Shown piece by piece: positions 29,001 to 37,005 of a stretch of 64,000 nucleotides of DNA. Positions within the stretch are counted from its first letter, which is position 1. Each line of letters begins with the position of its first letter. Below the pieces are notes generated by a model, which saw only the letters and a list, made by a program, of their open reading frames with translations, was not told the origin of the DNA and did not search any database. The stretch spans positions 1,190,506-1,254,505 of the forward strand of contig OX638316.1 of NCBI GenBank assembly GCA_951812525.1. Reading direction: 5' to 3'. The position numbers and the translations under genes are program-made. The DNA comes from an uncultured Poribacteria bacterium (GTDB lineage Bacteria > Poribacteria > WGA-4E > WGA-3G).

Positions 29001-30821
29001 ACCGCTGCGAATCGCGAAACGCGCCAGATTTTGCAAGATCGCTTAGGGTCAAAACTCAAAATAGACCCCTTTGTTGATGACGATATTGCACCCGAGGTTG
29101 AAATCTCAGTTCCATCGGGTGTTCAGAACGCACCGTTTGAGGTGACGTTCACCTTCACGGAGCCAGTTTTTGGATTTGTGGCATCAGATATTGTGTTAGG
29201 AAGACCGACTGCCACGGCCACGGATCCACAACAGGATTCAGAAGACGTGAAGGTTTATGTGGCGACGATCACGCCGACTGACACACTCGCTGGAAATATC
29301 ACGATTGATCTCCCCGAGGATGCGGTAACAGATGAAGCCAGCAACGGAAATACCGCTGCGACAACACAAACTGTCGCTGTCGATTTGCCACCAAACGTCA
29401 GTATCTATGTTCCACCTGGTTCCCAGTACGGTACGTTTGATGTGACAATCACCTTCTCGGAACCGGTGACAGGTTTCGCTGAGGAAGACATTGTGTTAAG
29501 TGGCACTGCAACAGCGGAAACCACGGGTTTTCAGATAAAGGATGGGAAACGATATATTGTTGAGATTAGCACATCATCGAAGGGTGATCTGACTGTCAGC
29601 GTCCCCACAGGTGTTGCAACAGATGCAGCAAACAACGGAAACACCGCTGCGACGTCTGAACCTGTACCCGTAGATGTGGATTTCGTCATAGAGTTCCCCG
29701 ATACGAATCTCGCGGCGGCAATCCGTTCTGCAGTTGGTTTGGACGCAGGGGACGATATCCTCGCAAGTCGAATACAAAATTTGAACTCTATTATGTCCAC
29801 TCAGCGTCCTTCTGACCCTAACCTCGTCAAAATAAGTAACCTCTCCGGCTTGGAATATGCAACGAATCTGAAGACGTTAAACCTCTATGCCAATAATGTG
29901 ACGGATCCCACTGTCCTTACGAAGTTACCGAATCTCACTTGGTTAAATCTCAGTAGCAATAGTCTAACTGACGTCACTGTACTTGGAGAGTTAACTAACC
30001 TTACCTTCTTAAATATCAGGAGAAATCAAATAACGGATATAAGCCCACTCTCTACGTTGACAACGTTAACGAGTTTATTACTCATGGGAAATCCGATTCT
30101 GGATACTTCCCCGATTTACCCACTTACACAAAATAATCTGACTTATGTGGATATTTCAGTTTCAGAATATCCACCGTGGGATGTCAATGAGGATGGGAGC
30201 GTGGATGCGACAGACTCAGCACTCGTTACCGCTGCCTTAGGGCAAAGGGGAACCGCTATAGCAGACCCACGCACGGATGTCAACGGTGATCGCATCGTCA
30301 ATAACGCCGACCTGCTCCTCGTCACCAATAATCTTGATGAAGAGGCGGAAGCCGCTCCGGGTATGAATCTTAGTATAAGCCAACTCCTGGATCCTGCAGC
30401 ACTTCAGTCGGTGGATAGAGAGGCACTCTACGCACAGTTAGAGATGCTACTCGCAGAGAGTGACGGTTCTTTAAAATACCGACATGCTATTGCGCTGATT
30501 GAGACCTTCTTGGCAGCGACGCGTCCCAAGGAGACACAACTCCTTGTGAACTATCCGAATCCGTTCAATCCTGAGACGTGGATCCCGTATCACTTGGCAA
30601 ACGCCAGTAACGTCCAAATCACGATTTATGATGTGCACGGCACAGTCGTTCGTCGTTTGGATCTTGGACATCAACGGGACGGCTACTACACAAATCGTAG
30701 CCGTGCGGCGTATTGGGATGGCAGAAACGCCTTCGGTGAACGCGTCGCAAGCGGTATCTATTTCTATCAACTCGAGGCAGATAATCTCTCACTGCTTCGC
30801 AAAATGGTAATTCTAAAGTAG
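26001..30821 (+). CDS. Secreted LRR/Ig-like/dockerin protein with FlgD-type tail
   Basis: 1606 aa. A signal peptide (residues 1-28, ending PTANAQ) is followed by a cap module and about 15 LRRs of 22 residues (about 60-435), Ig-like repeats of the type VPSGVQNAPFEVTFTFTEPV..F..SDIVL (about 450-860; they resemble the bacterial Ig-like families of adhesins), a second cap/LRR block (865-1015), two further Ig-like repeats (1030-1230), a third cap/LRR block (1230-1385), a type I dockerin (DVNEDGSVDATDSALVTAAL and DVNGDRIVNNADLLLVTNNL, about 1393-1450), a linker and the FlgD/T9SS-like tail (YPNPFNPETWIPYHLA to LLRKMVILK). The last 88 codons are nearly identical at DNA level to those of the next gene. 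Probably surface-exposed; the binding partner is unknown. Confidence 0.93.
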   Translation: MNASKISRYWGFAIALFMLAVALPTANAQDLFHFNLGPKPPNVVPADWPTRNTRNTPPPEVWMPDANLRMAVEAELRACNPPLTLTQDNLGILSSIRADGKDKSPITNITGLEHATSLTWLDLQENNITDITPLSGLMNLTELDLGLNNITDIRLIAVMVNLDQLNLGGNTINDISVLSGLTSLTRLSLSQTGISDISDLAPLTSLTNLYLASNSLTVIDTLSNFGSLESLSLYHNRNDNSNGVSDISALAGLTNLTFLHLGRNDISDITALSNLTSLDHLLLGGNNITEIDTLANLPLLLSLSLDFNDLDDDDLTHLSDLTTLEVLSLGANELTDISDLSGLVNMRYLDLAPNNLFDISDLSGLVNMTHLNISSNDIPDITPLAGMENMLKLLLSGNRINRIISLLNMEVLEKVDLSVNPVDNIYANTYTVETLLSRGTEVIIDDLVDTPDIGFKVPLDVHPASPVNGTFQVFAKFQGPVVGFDVSELVLAPTTIASITSQAFTIEETEEGDFTYAVDVTPTDSGEVTFSVAEHVMRDDAYNRNKASDPLTVVIDLVDPGVSLDVPSGIQTAPFEVDVVFDETVSGFEANELVLDPTTIAFITPNSLEKTDDETNNTTTYTVEITPVADGDITFSVAAGVATDLAGNPNTAAATERRHLNVPEPEVSIIAPSGVQNEAFTVTITFTETVSDFVSSDIVLGGLSAKVSNLDPNGVDASSFIATITPTVTTPGEITIDVPADVANNTVGTLNTAAPTQTVSVDLPPEVNLTVLSDVANGPFQVSVVFSESVSGFDEGELVLSGDAMASKTMFTQVDAATYTAEITPMLSGEVTINVAAGVATDDSNLDNIAAEPLTVPVDLFVEIPDPNLLRRIRNTLDLDVNASVTESEMASLTSITYTAKYRPGNRRIRDLTGLQFATNLEELSLLHNRVSDPTPIVNLTNLRILSFGHNKHIDSISFVANLINLEELYLWTNNIKDISGLENLTVLRCLSLRQNPIVNTAANRETRQILQDRLGSKLKIDPFVDDDIAPEVEISVPSGVQNAPFEVTFTFTEPVFGFVASDIVLGRPTATATDPQQDSEDVKVYVATITPTDTLAGNITIDLPEDAVTDEASNGNTAATTQTVAVDLPPNVSIYVPPGSQYGTFDVTITFSEPVTGFAEEDIVLSGTATAETTGFQIKDGKRYIVEISTSSKGDLTVSVPTGVATDAANNGNTAATSEPVPVDVDFVIEFPDTNLAAAIRSAVGLDAGDDILASRIQNLNSIMSTQRPSDPNLVKISNLSGLEYATNLKTLNLYANNVTDPTVLTKLPNLTWLNLSSNSLTDVTVLGELTNLTFLNIRRNQITDISPLSTLTTLTSLLLMGNPILDTSPIYPLTQNNLTYVDISVSEYPPWDVNEDGSVDATDSALVTAALGQRGTAIADPRTDVNGDRIVNNADLLLVTNNLDEEAEAAPGMNLSISQLLDPAALQSVDREALYAQLEMLLAESDGSLKYRHAIALIETFLAATRPKETQLLVNYPNPFNPETWIPYHLANASNVQITIYDVHGTVVRRLDLGHQRDGYYTNRSRAAYWDGRNAFGERVASGIYFYQLEADNLSLLRKMVILK
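30549..30811. repeat. 263-bp shared 3' module, copy 1
   Basis: Encodes the C-terminal sorting-like domain. It matches 33367-33629 with one mismatch that I can see (GATGGC against GACGGC), although the sequences on both sides and the rest of the two genes are clearly diverged. Confidence 0.93.
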
Positions 30822-30860
30822 TCTGTACAAGCAATTTAGTGCTTATGCAGCCTTGATTTT

Positions 30861-30920
30861 AGTCCATAGTAGCCATTACATGACACGCTCCGACATGCCA
30901 TGTAATGGCTACTATGGACT
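30861..30920. terminator. Long perfect hairpin between LRR genes
   Basis: 22-nt arms at 30861-30882 and 30899-30920 (AGTCCATAGTAGCCATTACA.. and its exact complement) around a 16-nt loop. No T-run follows, so a classical intrinsic terminator is uncertain; it may instead be an extragenic palindromic element or an mRNA-stabilising hairpin. Confidence 0.6.
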
Positions 30921-31002
30921 TCATACTTGTAGAGTTTAATATATTATGATCTATTAAAATTGTAAAAATTCACACTATTCCTTAGATTTTTGGAGGTAAC
31001 TC

Positions 31003-33639
31003 ATGAAGCACTTTTCTTTCCTTTTTGTTGTGTTATTACTACTCAATAATGCGATTAACTTTACGAGTGCAATACCTGATACAACGGCACCGGACGTGAG
31101 CATTTCTACGCCACCTGGTGTTCAGAACGGAGCATTTGATGTGTCGGTCACCTTCACGGAAATCGTATCAGATTTCGAGCATAACGAACTTGTCTTAACC
31201 GGCACTGCAACAGCGTCAATCACATCCTTCACCACTACAGATAACACCACGTATACGGCTACGATCACACCCACCACTAGTGGCGATGTCACCTTCAACA
31301 TTGCTGCCGGCGTCGCAACTGATGCAGCTAATAACTCAAATATCGCTGCGACAGAAAAAACCGTCTCTGTCTCTGTGGATACAACCGTAGAGATACCAGA
31401 TTCGAATCTTGCTGCAGCACTCCGTAATGCCTTCAGCTTGGATACAGGTACATCTATTACTAAGAGTCAAATGGAAAGTCTGACGACTTTCACTTACAGA
31501 GCAGATCAACTGTCATCTACACGACGCGTCTATGACCTCACCGGTATTGAATATGCGACGAATCTTCAGATGTTGAATCTTCGTGGCAATGCGATCAGTG
31601 ATACCATACCTCTCACGAACCTGCGGCATCTCACGGAATTGATTCTTTCAGGTAATAGAATCAATTCAATAAGTGTGATCAAAGGTCTAACGAACTTACA
31701 GAAGCTGTATCTTACATCCAACTATATCAGTGATATAAGCGGATTGGAAGATCTGACTGCGTTGACGGAACTCCATATTAAGAAGAATCCGATTCTTGAT
31801 ATCGCTGAGAATCGTCAGACGCGTAGTATCCTCGAAACGCGCCCAGGATTAACACTCAAAATTGCCGCATTTCGGATCAACGATAATAGACCCGGCGTTG
31901 AAATATTCGTTCCCACGGGGACCCATAATGCTGCTTTTCAGGTGACGATTTCATTCACGGAAGTCGTATCAGGTTTCGAGGAAGTCGATATTATATTAGG
32001 TGGCGGAGCAACCGCCACGGTTGCGTCGCTTAGCACAACAGATAATATCATCTACACAGCAGAGATTACACCAACAGCAGATGGCAATGTGACACTCAAC
32101 ATCGCTCCGGGGATCGCAACGGATGCAGCTAATAACCCAAATACCGCTGCAACACAAAAAACTGTCACTGTGAATGTACCACCACAGGTCAGTCTCAGTG
32201 TCCCATCAGGGACCCAAGACAGCGCGTTTGACGTATCGGTCATTTTCACAGAAGTAGTATCAGATTTCGAGGAAATCGATCTTGTCTTAAGCGGCTCCGC
32301 AACGGCATCAATCACGTCCTTCACCACCACAGATAATATCACTTATACTGCCACAATCACACCCACAACTGATGGCGATGTTATCTTCAACGTCGCTGCA
32401 GGCGTCGCAACCGATTCTAGAAATAACGCGAATACCGCTGCAACACAAAAAACTGTCACTATCTCGCTGGAGACAACCGACTCGGTGGATATTGTCATAG
32501 AGATACCCGATGCGACGCTTGCATTGATAATTCGTGATAGACTCAGTTTAGGCGCAGAAACAATTATCACCAAGAGTCAAATGGAAAGTCTGACATACAT
32601 CTCGCGCGGTGGTGGGAATTTCAGGAAATCGGAGCGTGTCCGTGATCTCACCGGTCTGGAGTATGCAACGAATCTTCAGTCGTTGAATCTTATATCGCAT
32701 CGGATCACTGATATTACTGTGCTTGAAAAACTAACAAACCTAACCAAGCTGGATATCCGTAACAACATGAGCAGTGATATCACTGTGCTTAAGAATCTAA
32801 CAAACTTAACCCAGTTGAATCTTCGTAAAAATGGCATAACGGATGTAAATGCCTTGGCTGGGTTAACAGGATTAACAAGGTTAAACCTCCGTGGAAATAC
32901 GATTCTCGATACATCACCGCTTTACCCACTCCTTAAATCAAATGGTGGAAATCTGTCGATAGATATAGAGGTATCTGAATATCCACCGTGGGATGTTAAT
33001 AAGGATGGGAGTGTGGATGATGCCGATTCAGCACTCGTCACGGCGGCAATCGGGCAAATGGGAGATAATGTCGCAAATGCTCGCACGGATGTTGATGGCG
33101 ACGGCGATGTTGATGCGGATGACTTACTCCTTGTGACGGATAACATCGCCGAACCTGCTGCTAGCAGTGCCGCACCTTCAGTAAATGGCAATATCCTAAT
33201 CCAGCTTGACGCGGCGGCACTTGAAACATTGGATCGAGATATCCTACAAGCACAACTTTCCATCTTACGTGCCGAAAACAATGGTTCTGCGAAATATCTA
33301 CGAGCAATCGCGTTGATCGAAAACGTTCTGGCAGCGACGCGCCCTGAAAAGACGCAGATTTTGCCAAACTATCCGAATCCGTTCAATCCTGAGACGTGGA
33401 TCCCGTATCACTTGGCAAACGCCAGTAACGTCCAAATCACGATTTATGATGTGCACGGCACAGTCGTTCGTCGTTTGGATCTTGGACATCAACGGGACGG
33501 CTACTACACAAATCGTAGCCGTGCGGCGTATTGGGACGGCAGAAACGCCTTCGGTGAACGCGTCGCAAGCGGTATCTATTTCTATCAACTCGAGGCAGAT
33601 AATCTCTCACTGCTTCGCAAAATGGTAATCTTGAAATAG
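31003..33639 (+). CDS. Secreted Ig-like/LRR/dockerin protein with FlgD-type tail
   Basis: 878 aa; the start ATG is preceded by a strong GGAGGTAAC ribosome binding site. A signal peptide (about residues 1-24) is followed by an Ig-like repeat (VSISTPPGVQNGAFDVSVTF), a cap/LRR block (about 130-285), two more Ig-like repeats (295-490), a second cap/LRR block (500-640), a type I dockerin (DVNKDGSVDDADSALVTAAI, DVDGDGDVDADDLLLVTDNI) and the FlgD/T9SS-like tail. It is a shorter paralogue of the preceding 1606-aa protein with the domains in a different order. No separate sigma-54 promoter was found ahead of it; the 181-bp gap holds a long hairpin and an AT-rich stretch. Likely exported and surface-located. 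Confidence 0.93.
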   Translation: MKHFSFLFVVLLLLNNAINFTSAIPDTTAPDVSISTPPGVQNGAFDVSVTFTEIVSDFEHNELVLTGTATASITSFTTTDNTTYTATITPTTSGDVTFNIAAGVATDAANNSNIAATEKTVSVSVDTTVEIPDSNLAAALRNAFSLDTGTSITKSQMESLTTFTYRADQLSSTRRVYDLTGIEYATNLQMLNLRGNAISDTIPLTNLRHLTELILSGNRINSISVIKGLTNLQKLYLTSNYISDISGLEDLTALTELHIKKNPILDIAENRQTRSILETRPGLTLKIAAFRINDNRPGVEIFVPTGTHNAAFQVTISFTEVVSGFEEVDIILGGGATATVASLSTTDNIIYTAEITPTADGNVTLNIAPGIATDAANNPNTAATQKTVTVNVPPQVSLSVPSGTQDSAFDVSVIFTEVVSDFEEIDLVLSGSATASITSFTTTDNITYTATITPTTDGDVIFNVAAGVATDSRNNANTAATQKTVTISLETTDSVDIVIEIPDATLALIIRDRLSLGAETIITKSQMESLTYISRGGGNFRKSERVRDLTGLEYATNLQSLNLISHRITDITVLEKLTNLTKLDIRNNMSSDITVLKNLTNLTQLNLRKNGITDVNALAGLTGLTRLNLRGNTILDTSPLYPLLKSNGGNLSIDIEVSEYPPWDVNKDGSVDDADSALVTAAIGQMGDNVANARTDVDGDGDVDADDLLLVTDNIAEPAASSAAPSVNGNILIQLDAAALETLDRDILQAQLSILRAENNGSAKYLRAIALIENVLAATRPEKTQILPNYPNPFNPETWIPYHLANASNVQITIYDVHGTVVRRLDLGHQRDGYYTNRSRAAYWDGRNAFGERVASGIYFYQLEADNLSLLRKMVILK
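33367..33629. repeat. 263-bp shared 3' module, copy 2
   Basis: Second copy of the C-terminal module at 30549-30811 (offset 2818 bp), same orientation and frame. Confidence 0.93.
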
Positions 33640-33652
33640 GAACAATTTCCCT

Positions 33653-33695
33653 GTCGCGATCGTCCTGTAGAACGTATCCCGATCGCGACTGTTTG
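33653..33695 (+). terminator. Hairpin after the 878-aa LRR gene
   Basis: Perfect 10-bp arms GTCGCGATCG (33653-33662) and CGATCGCGAC (33680-33689), followed by TGTTTGG, 14 bp after the stop codon. Plausible intrinsic terminator with a weak T-run. Confidence 0.5.
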
Positions 33696-33724
33696 GTGGT
33701 GCAGCTTCTAACTGCGCCCCCAAT

Positions 33725-33770
33725 ACCTCTCTATATCAAGTCATAGCCCAGCAATCCCTTTAGACTGAAA
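33725..33770. repeat. Dispersed 48-bp repeat, copy 2
   Basis: Near-identical to 23989-24036; see that entry. Confidence 0.85.
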
Positions 33771-33867
33771 ATTCGGATTTTCGCCATTGCTAGCGTGGAT
33801 TTTCAGGGGTTCCTGTAAACTATCACCTCGCACCCATAAACCTACACCCAAGAACACACAATTTTTG

Positions 33868-34105
33868 CACAATTCCTTCAATTTTTGCGAATTGTATTAC
33901 AATTTTAGTATACTGCCGGTGAAAAAAAGAGGATAAAGAGATTACCATCTGCTAAGCGAGCAATCTTTTTTGGCAAAGATATTTTTTTTACAAACCTTGT
34001 TGATAACTGCGTTTTATGGCGAAAATATGCTCGGAATTTCAGGGATATGAGAGAAATATCACACTTTTTTTGTAAATCGGCATGAAATTTGCTATACAGA
34101 TGTTA
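33868..34105 (+). promoter_or_regulatory. Conserved upstream regulatory block, copy 2
   Basis: Aligns with 24322-24560. It contains the perfect palindrome AATTGTA-T-TACAATT (33890-33904), a TGGCAAAGATA stretch, the GGAATTTCAG box at 34033 (46 nt before the -24 GG) and the -24/-12 element. Confidence 0.7.
34077..34095 (+). promoter_or_regulatory. Sigma-54-type promoter of the lamin-tail gene
   Basis: ATCGGCATGAAATTTGCTATA region: GG at 34079-34080, GC at 34091-34092, exact spacing, TTGCT at -12. The start codon is about 270 nt downstream. Confidence 0.75.
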
Positions 34106-34364
34106 AAACCATTTTAATTCTATATTATATATTTTATTATAATGATTTTTTATGACTTCACATTGAGACTTGGATGTTAGAAACCTCGTCTACATGCCCA
34201 CCGCAAAGGATCGGTTTTGGGGGAAAAAATAATAAATTCTGCCTGAAATCCAGGGATCAAATTTCGCCTGATAGCATCATGTTCCCATGAAGAGTCATTA
34301 GGAACAATCCATCGCCTAGAAAGAGAAATTGAGATTTAACTGATTGAAAAGGAGAAAAACTTTA

Positions 34365-36950
34365 GTGTCCGCGAGTCCATTCACTGTTTTCTTAAGAAGT
34401 TTAGCACTACTGATCGTTGTCACCCACTGTTTTCCACAGACATCCACAGCACAGTTTGAGGCACAGAAGTTAATATCCCTACCGCTCGTACCTGCTCCGG
34501 GATTTCTGCCAAATACCTTTATCGTCTATGGTAGATCCGCAGAACCGAGTGTAGCGGAGCCAGACATAGTAGAAGGAGCAGGCATTGAGGGCAAGGTGAA
34601 ATATAAGCAAATAACTGACGATCTACCGGATTTGGAGATGTTTTTTGAATTTGGCGGCACGCTTGAACTCGTGACAACAGATTCCAATCTCAGAAAGCAC
34701 GATATTGCCATCAGCGAAATCATGTGGGGAATAGATACGAGCCACCCTGACGGTGATACCGATACACAATGGATTGAACTCTATATTCGGAATATCAGTC
34801 CCGCAATCACACCTGAACTCCGTTTGCTCTTCACACCTTTTGAGAGCCATCCGCACAGGGAAAAACTTACCTCTTCCGATGTTAATATTGTGCTTCCATC
34901 TGGTAAGGATGTGCGTGTTCTAGACGCGATCAGTAACCTGCACTTAGGAAAATGGAGCTTGCCCGGTAGGAGCGGTAGACGACCATATAGTAATGTTGTC
35001 TCGGCGTATCGGAACATTACTTACCCAGAAGGTGACAACGGCACTCAGGCAGAAATACCTATCCCACCCGGGTCATATAAGGCAAGTTGGAAAGCGACTC
35101 CCGAAGCAGGCAAGAGAAATATGGATATAACATTGCCCTATGTCGCCACACCTGGCAGACGACATGTCCCGACCATGTTCTTTCAGGCACCCTTAAAAAC
35201 ATCCGTCCGTTCAGACCAAATCGTTATTAACGAGGTCCGTAACGATACATCACACTACAACCGCGACTGGGTCGAGTTGAAAAATGTGGGGCGTCTGACA
35301 GTGAACATAGAAGACTGGGAGTTGAGCATCGTGACGGGTGTCAACCAAGACGATGATTTGGTGAATCTGCCGGATTACGAGATGGCACCCGGAGAGATTC
35401 TACTGTTGGCATCCCGTCCTCCGCAGTATACGATGCTTGCGGGCGGTGTTGATATTGAAAATCTTGACGCCCATGGAGCAACACACAAGTATTTTACCGA
35501 CACCCGGCTCAACCTTCCAAACACTGGGAAGTTTCTGCTGCTTCTCAGAAGTCAAGCGGATAAGAACGGAGAAGACGCTGCAATTGCCGATTACGCTGGC
35601 AACGGTTTTTTCACCGATACTTCCCCGGTTTTCAACACCGACTTCTGGCCCCGCAAAGGTCAACAGATTCCCACAGATGTCGCCAATTTCGGAGATCTGA
35701 CTACGTTTGGCTCACTGGATACGGCGTGGGCACGACTCCGGTATCAAAGGAATGATGGGCATCATAAAGACGCATGGGCAGAGGTCGGTATACAAGGCTG
35801 CATCGGTTATGACCCAAATACCGATCTGTCGATTTCTCCAGGCACACCGGGGTATGAGAACACCGCACTCAAAACGCGAATGGAGGACCACAATGCAAGA
35901 ACACCACCGGCTGACGACGAATATCGTGCGGGAACATTGAGCATTAGCGAAATCATGTCGGATGCTGGACCCCGTCGAAACCAAACACAGTGGATTGAAC
36001 TCTATAACAGTTCGCTGACAGAAGCAATCAACCTTGAAGGTTGGGAGTTGGAGATACTCAACCTTCAAGATGATACGTCTATCTACCCCAATGGTCGTCT
36101 GGTTTTCAACGAGGCTATAGTCCTACCCAACCAGACACTCCTGCTTGTTGCTAAGAATGCCCCGAATAACGTGTCGCCTAACCGAATCTATAACATCCAC
36201 AACCAGCATAGGCACGAGTTAAGTGTCTCCAACCCGTGGGTCCTGCTGAATCCAGAAGGCTTCTATCTGAAACTAACGGATGAAGGAGATCCGCAGTTTG
36301 ACAGTGATGATATTGTTGTTGATGAAGTGGGTAACTTGAGTGTAGACGATCGGAACCCGACGCGTTTGTGGAATCTGCCAGTGCCCGACCCGTCGGCGCG
36401 GCGACCACTTGTGCGACAATACGGTGCGCCGTTCAGGTGGAATCAGCGAGACAATGTGCCGGATGCACCGATGCGTGGGAACCAACAAGAAGCGTGGCGA
36501 CAGGTAGGTGCACGACAGGTGGGTGCTACATATTATGGAAATACTAATGACAGAGGCACACCCGGATATCGTTTGGGGAGTCCATTACCCGTCGAACTGT
36601 CCAGTTTTCGTCCGAGTCGCGACAAAGCAAGTGACAAGGTCGTTATTACTTGGAGAACCCAATCAGAGTTGAACAACGCCGGCTTCAATATCCTACGGAG
36701 TAAAAGTAAAAATGGCGAATTCAAAAGAATCAATGCCACCTTAATCCAAGGCGCAGGCACAAGCAGTGAAAAGCACACATATAGCTTCAGAGACACAACA
36801 GCACACCCAAACATTGCCTATTATTACCAGATAGAGGATGTCTCGTTCAGTGGAGTCCGTCGGACATTAGCAACAGTGCGTCTGAAAGGACATATCTCTG
36901 GTGTTGGTAAACTCACAACAACATGGGCAAATACGAAAAAGCAAAAATGA
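34365..36950 (+). CDS. Secreted lamin-tail-domain protein with KLTTTW tail
   Basis: 861 aa from the GTG at 34365, which has AAGGAG at a 10-nt spacing; an in-frame TTG at 34344 would include that site in the coding region and is less likely. A signal peptide runs to about STAQ. Three lamin-tail-like domains are recognisable by their starts: IAISEIMWGIDTS..TQWIELY, IVINEVRNDTSHYNRDWVEL and LSISEIMSDAGPRRNQTQWIEL. Near the C-terminus a fibronectin-like stretch LPVELSSFRPSRDKASDK..TWRTQSELNNAGFNILRS resembles domains that precede type IX sorting signals. The protein ends with GKLTTTWANTKKQK. Lamin-tail domains are found in many secreted bacterial proteins and nucleases; no nuclease motif is seen here. 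It is probably controlled by the sigma-54-type promoter at 34077. Confidence 0.88.
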   Translation: MSASPFTVFLRSLALLIVVTHCFPQTSTAQFEAQKLISLPLVPAPGFLPNTFIVYGRSAEPSVAEPDIVEGAGIEGKVKYKQITDDLPDLEMFFEFGGTLELVTTDSNLRKHDIAISEIMWGIDTSHPDGDTDTQWIELYIRNISPAITPELRLLFTPFESHPHREKLTSSDVNIVLPSGKDVRVLDAISNLHLGKWSLPGRSGRRPYSNVVSAYRNITYPEGDNGTQAEIPIPPGSYKASWKATPEAGKRNMDITLPYVATPGRRHVPTMFFQAPLKTSVRSDQIVINEVRNDTSHYNRDWVELKNVGRLTVNIEDWELSIVTGVNQDDDLVNLPDYEMAPGEILLLASRPPQYTMLAGGVDIENLDAHGATHKYFTDTRLNLPNTGKFLLLLRSQADKNGEDAAIADYAGNGFFTDTSPVFNTDFWPRKGQQIPTDVANFGDLTTFGSLDTAWARLRYQRNDGHHKDAWAEVGIQGCIGYDPNTDLSISPGTPGYENTALKTRMEDHNARTPPADDEYRAGTLSISEIMSDAGPRRNQTQWIELYNSSLTEAINLEGWELEILNLQDDTSIYPNGRLVFNEAIVLPNQTLLLVAKNAPNNVSPNRIYNIHNQHRHELSVSNPWVLLNPEGFYLKLTDEGDPQFDSDDIVVDEVGNLSVDDRNPTRLWNLPVPDPSARRPLVRQYGAPFRWNQRDNVPDAPMRGNQQEAWRQVGARQVGATYYGNTNDRGTPGYRLGSPLPVELSSFRPSRDKASDKVVITWRTQSELNNAGFNILRSKSKNGEFKRINATLIQGAGTSSEKHTYSFRDTTAHPNIAYYYQIEDVSFSGVRRTLATVRLKGHISGVGKLTTTWANTKKQK

Positions 36951-37005
36951 TTTCGGCTTCTTTTTTCTTAAAACCAAAGCATGTCTATCCACCACGGGAT
37001 GTCGC

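Larger units (their letters stand above)
33640..34364. other. Intergenic region upstream of lamin-tail gene
   Basis: 725 bp without a gene: a GTCGCGATCG hairpin, a dispersed repeat copy (33725-33770), the conserved regulatory block (33868-34105) ending in a sigma-54-type promoter, and an AT-rich leader (34100-34160). Confidence 0.75.
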
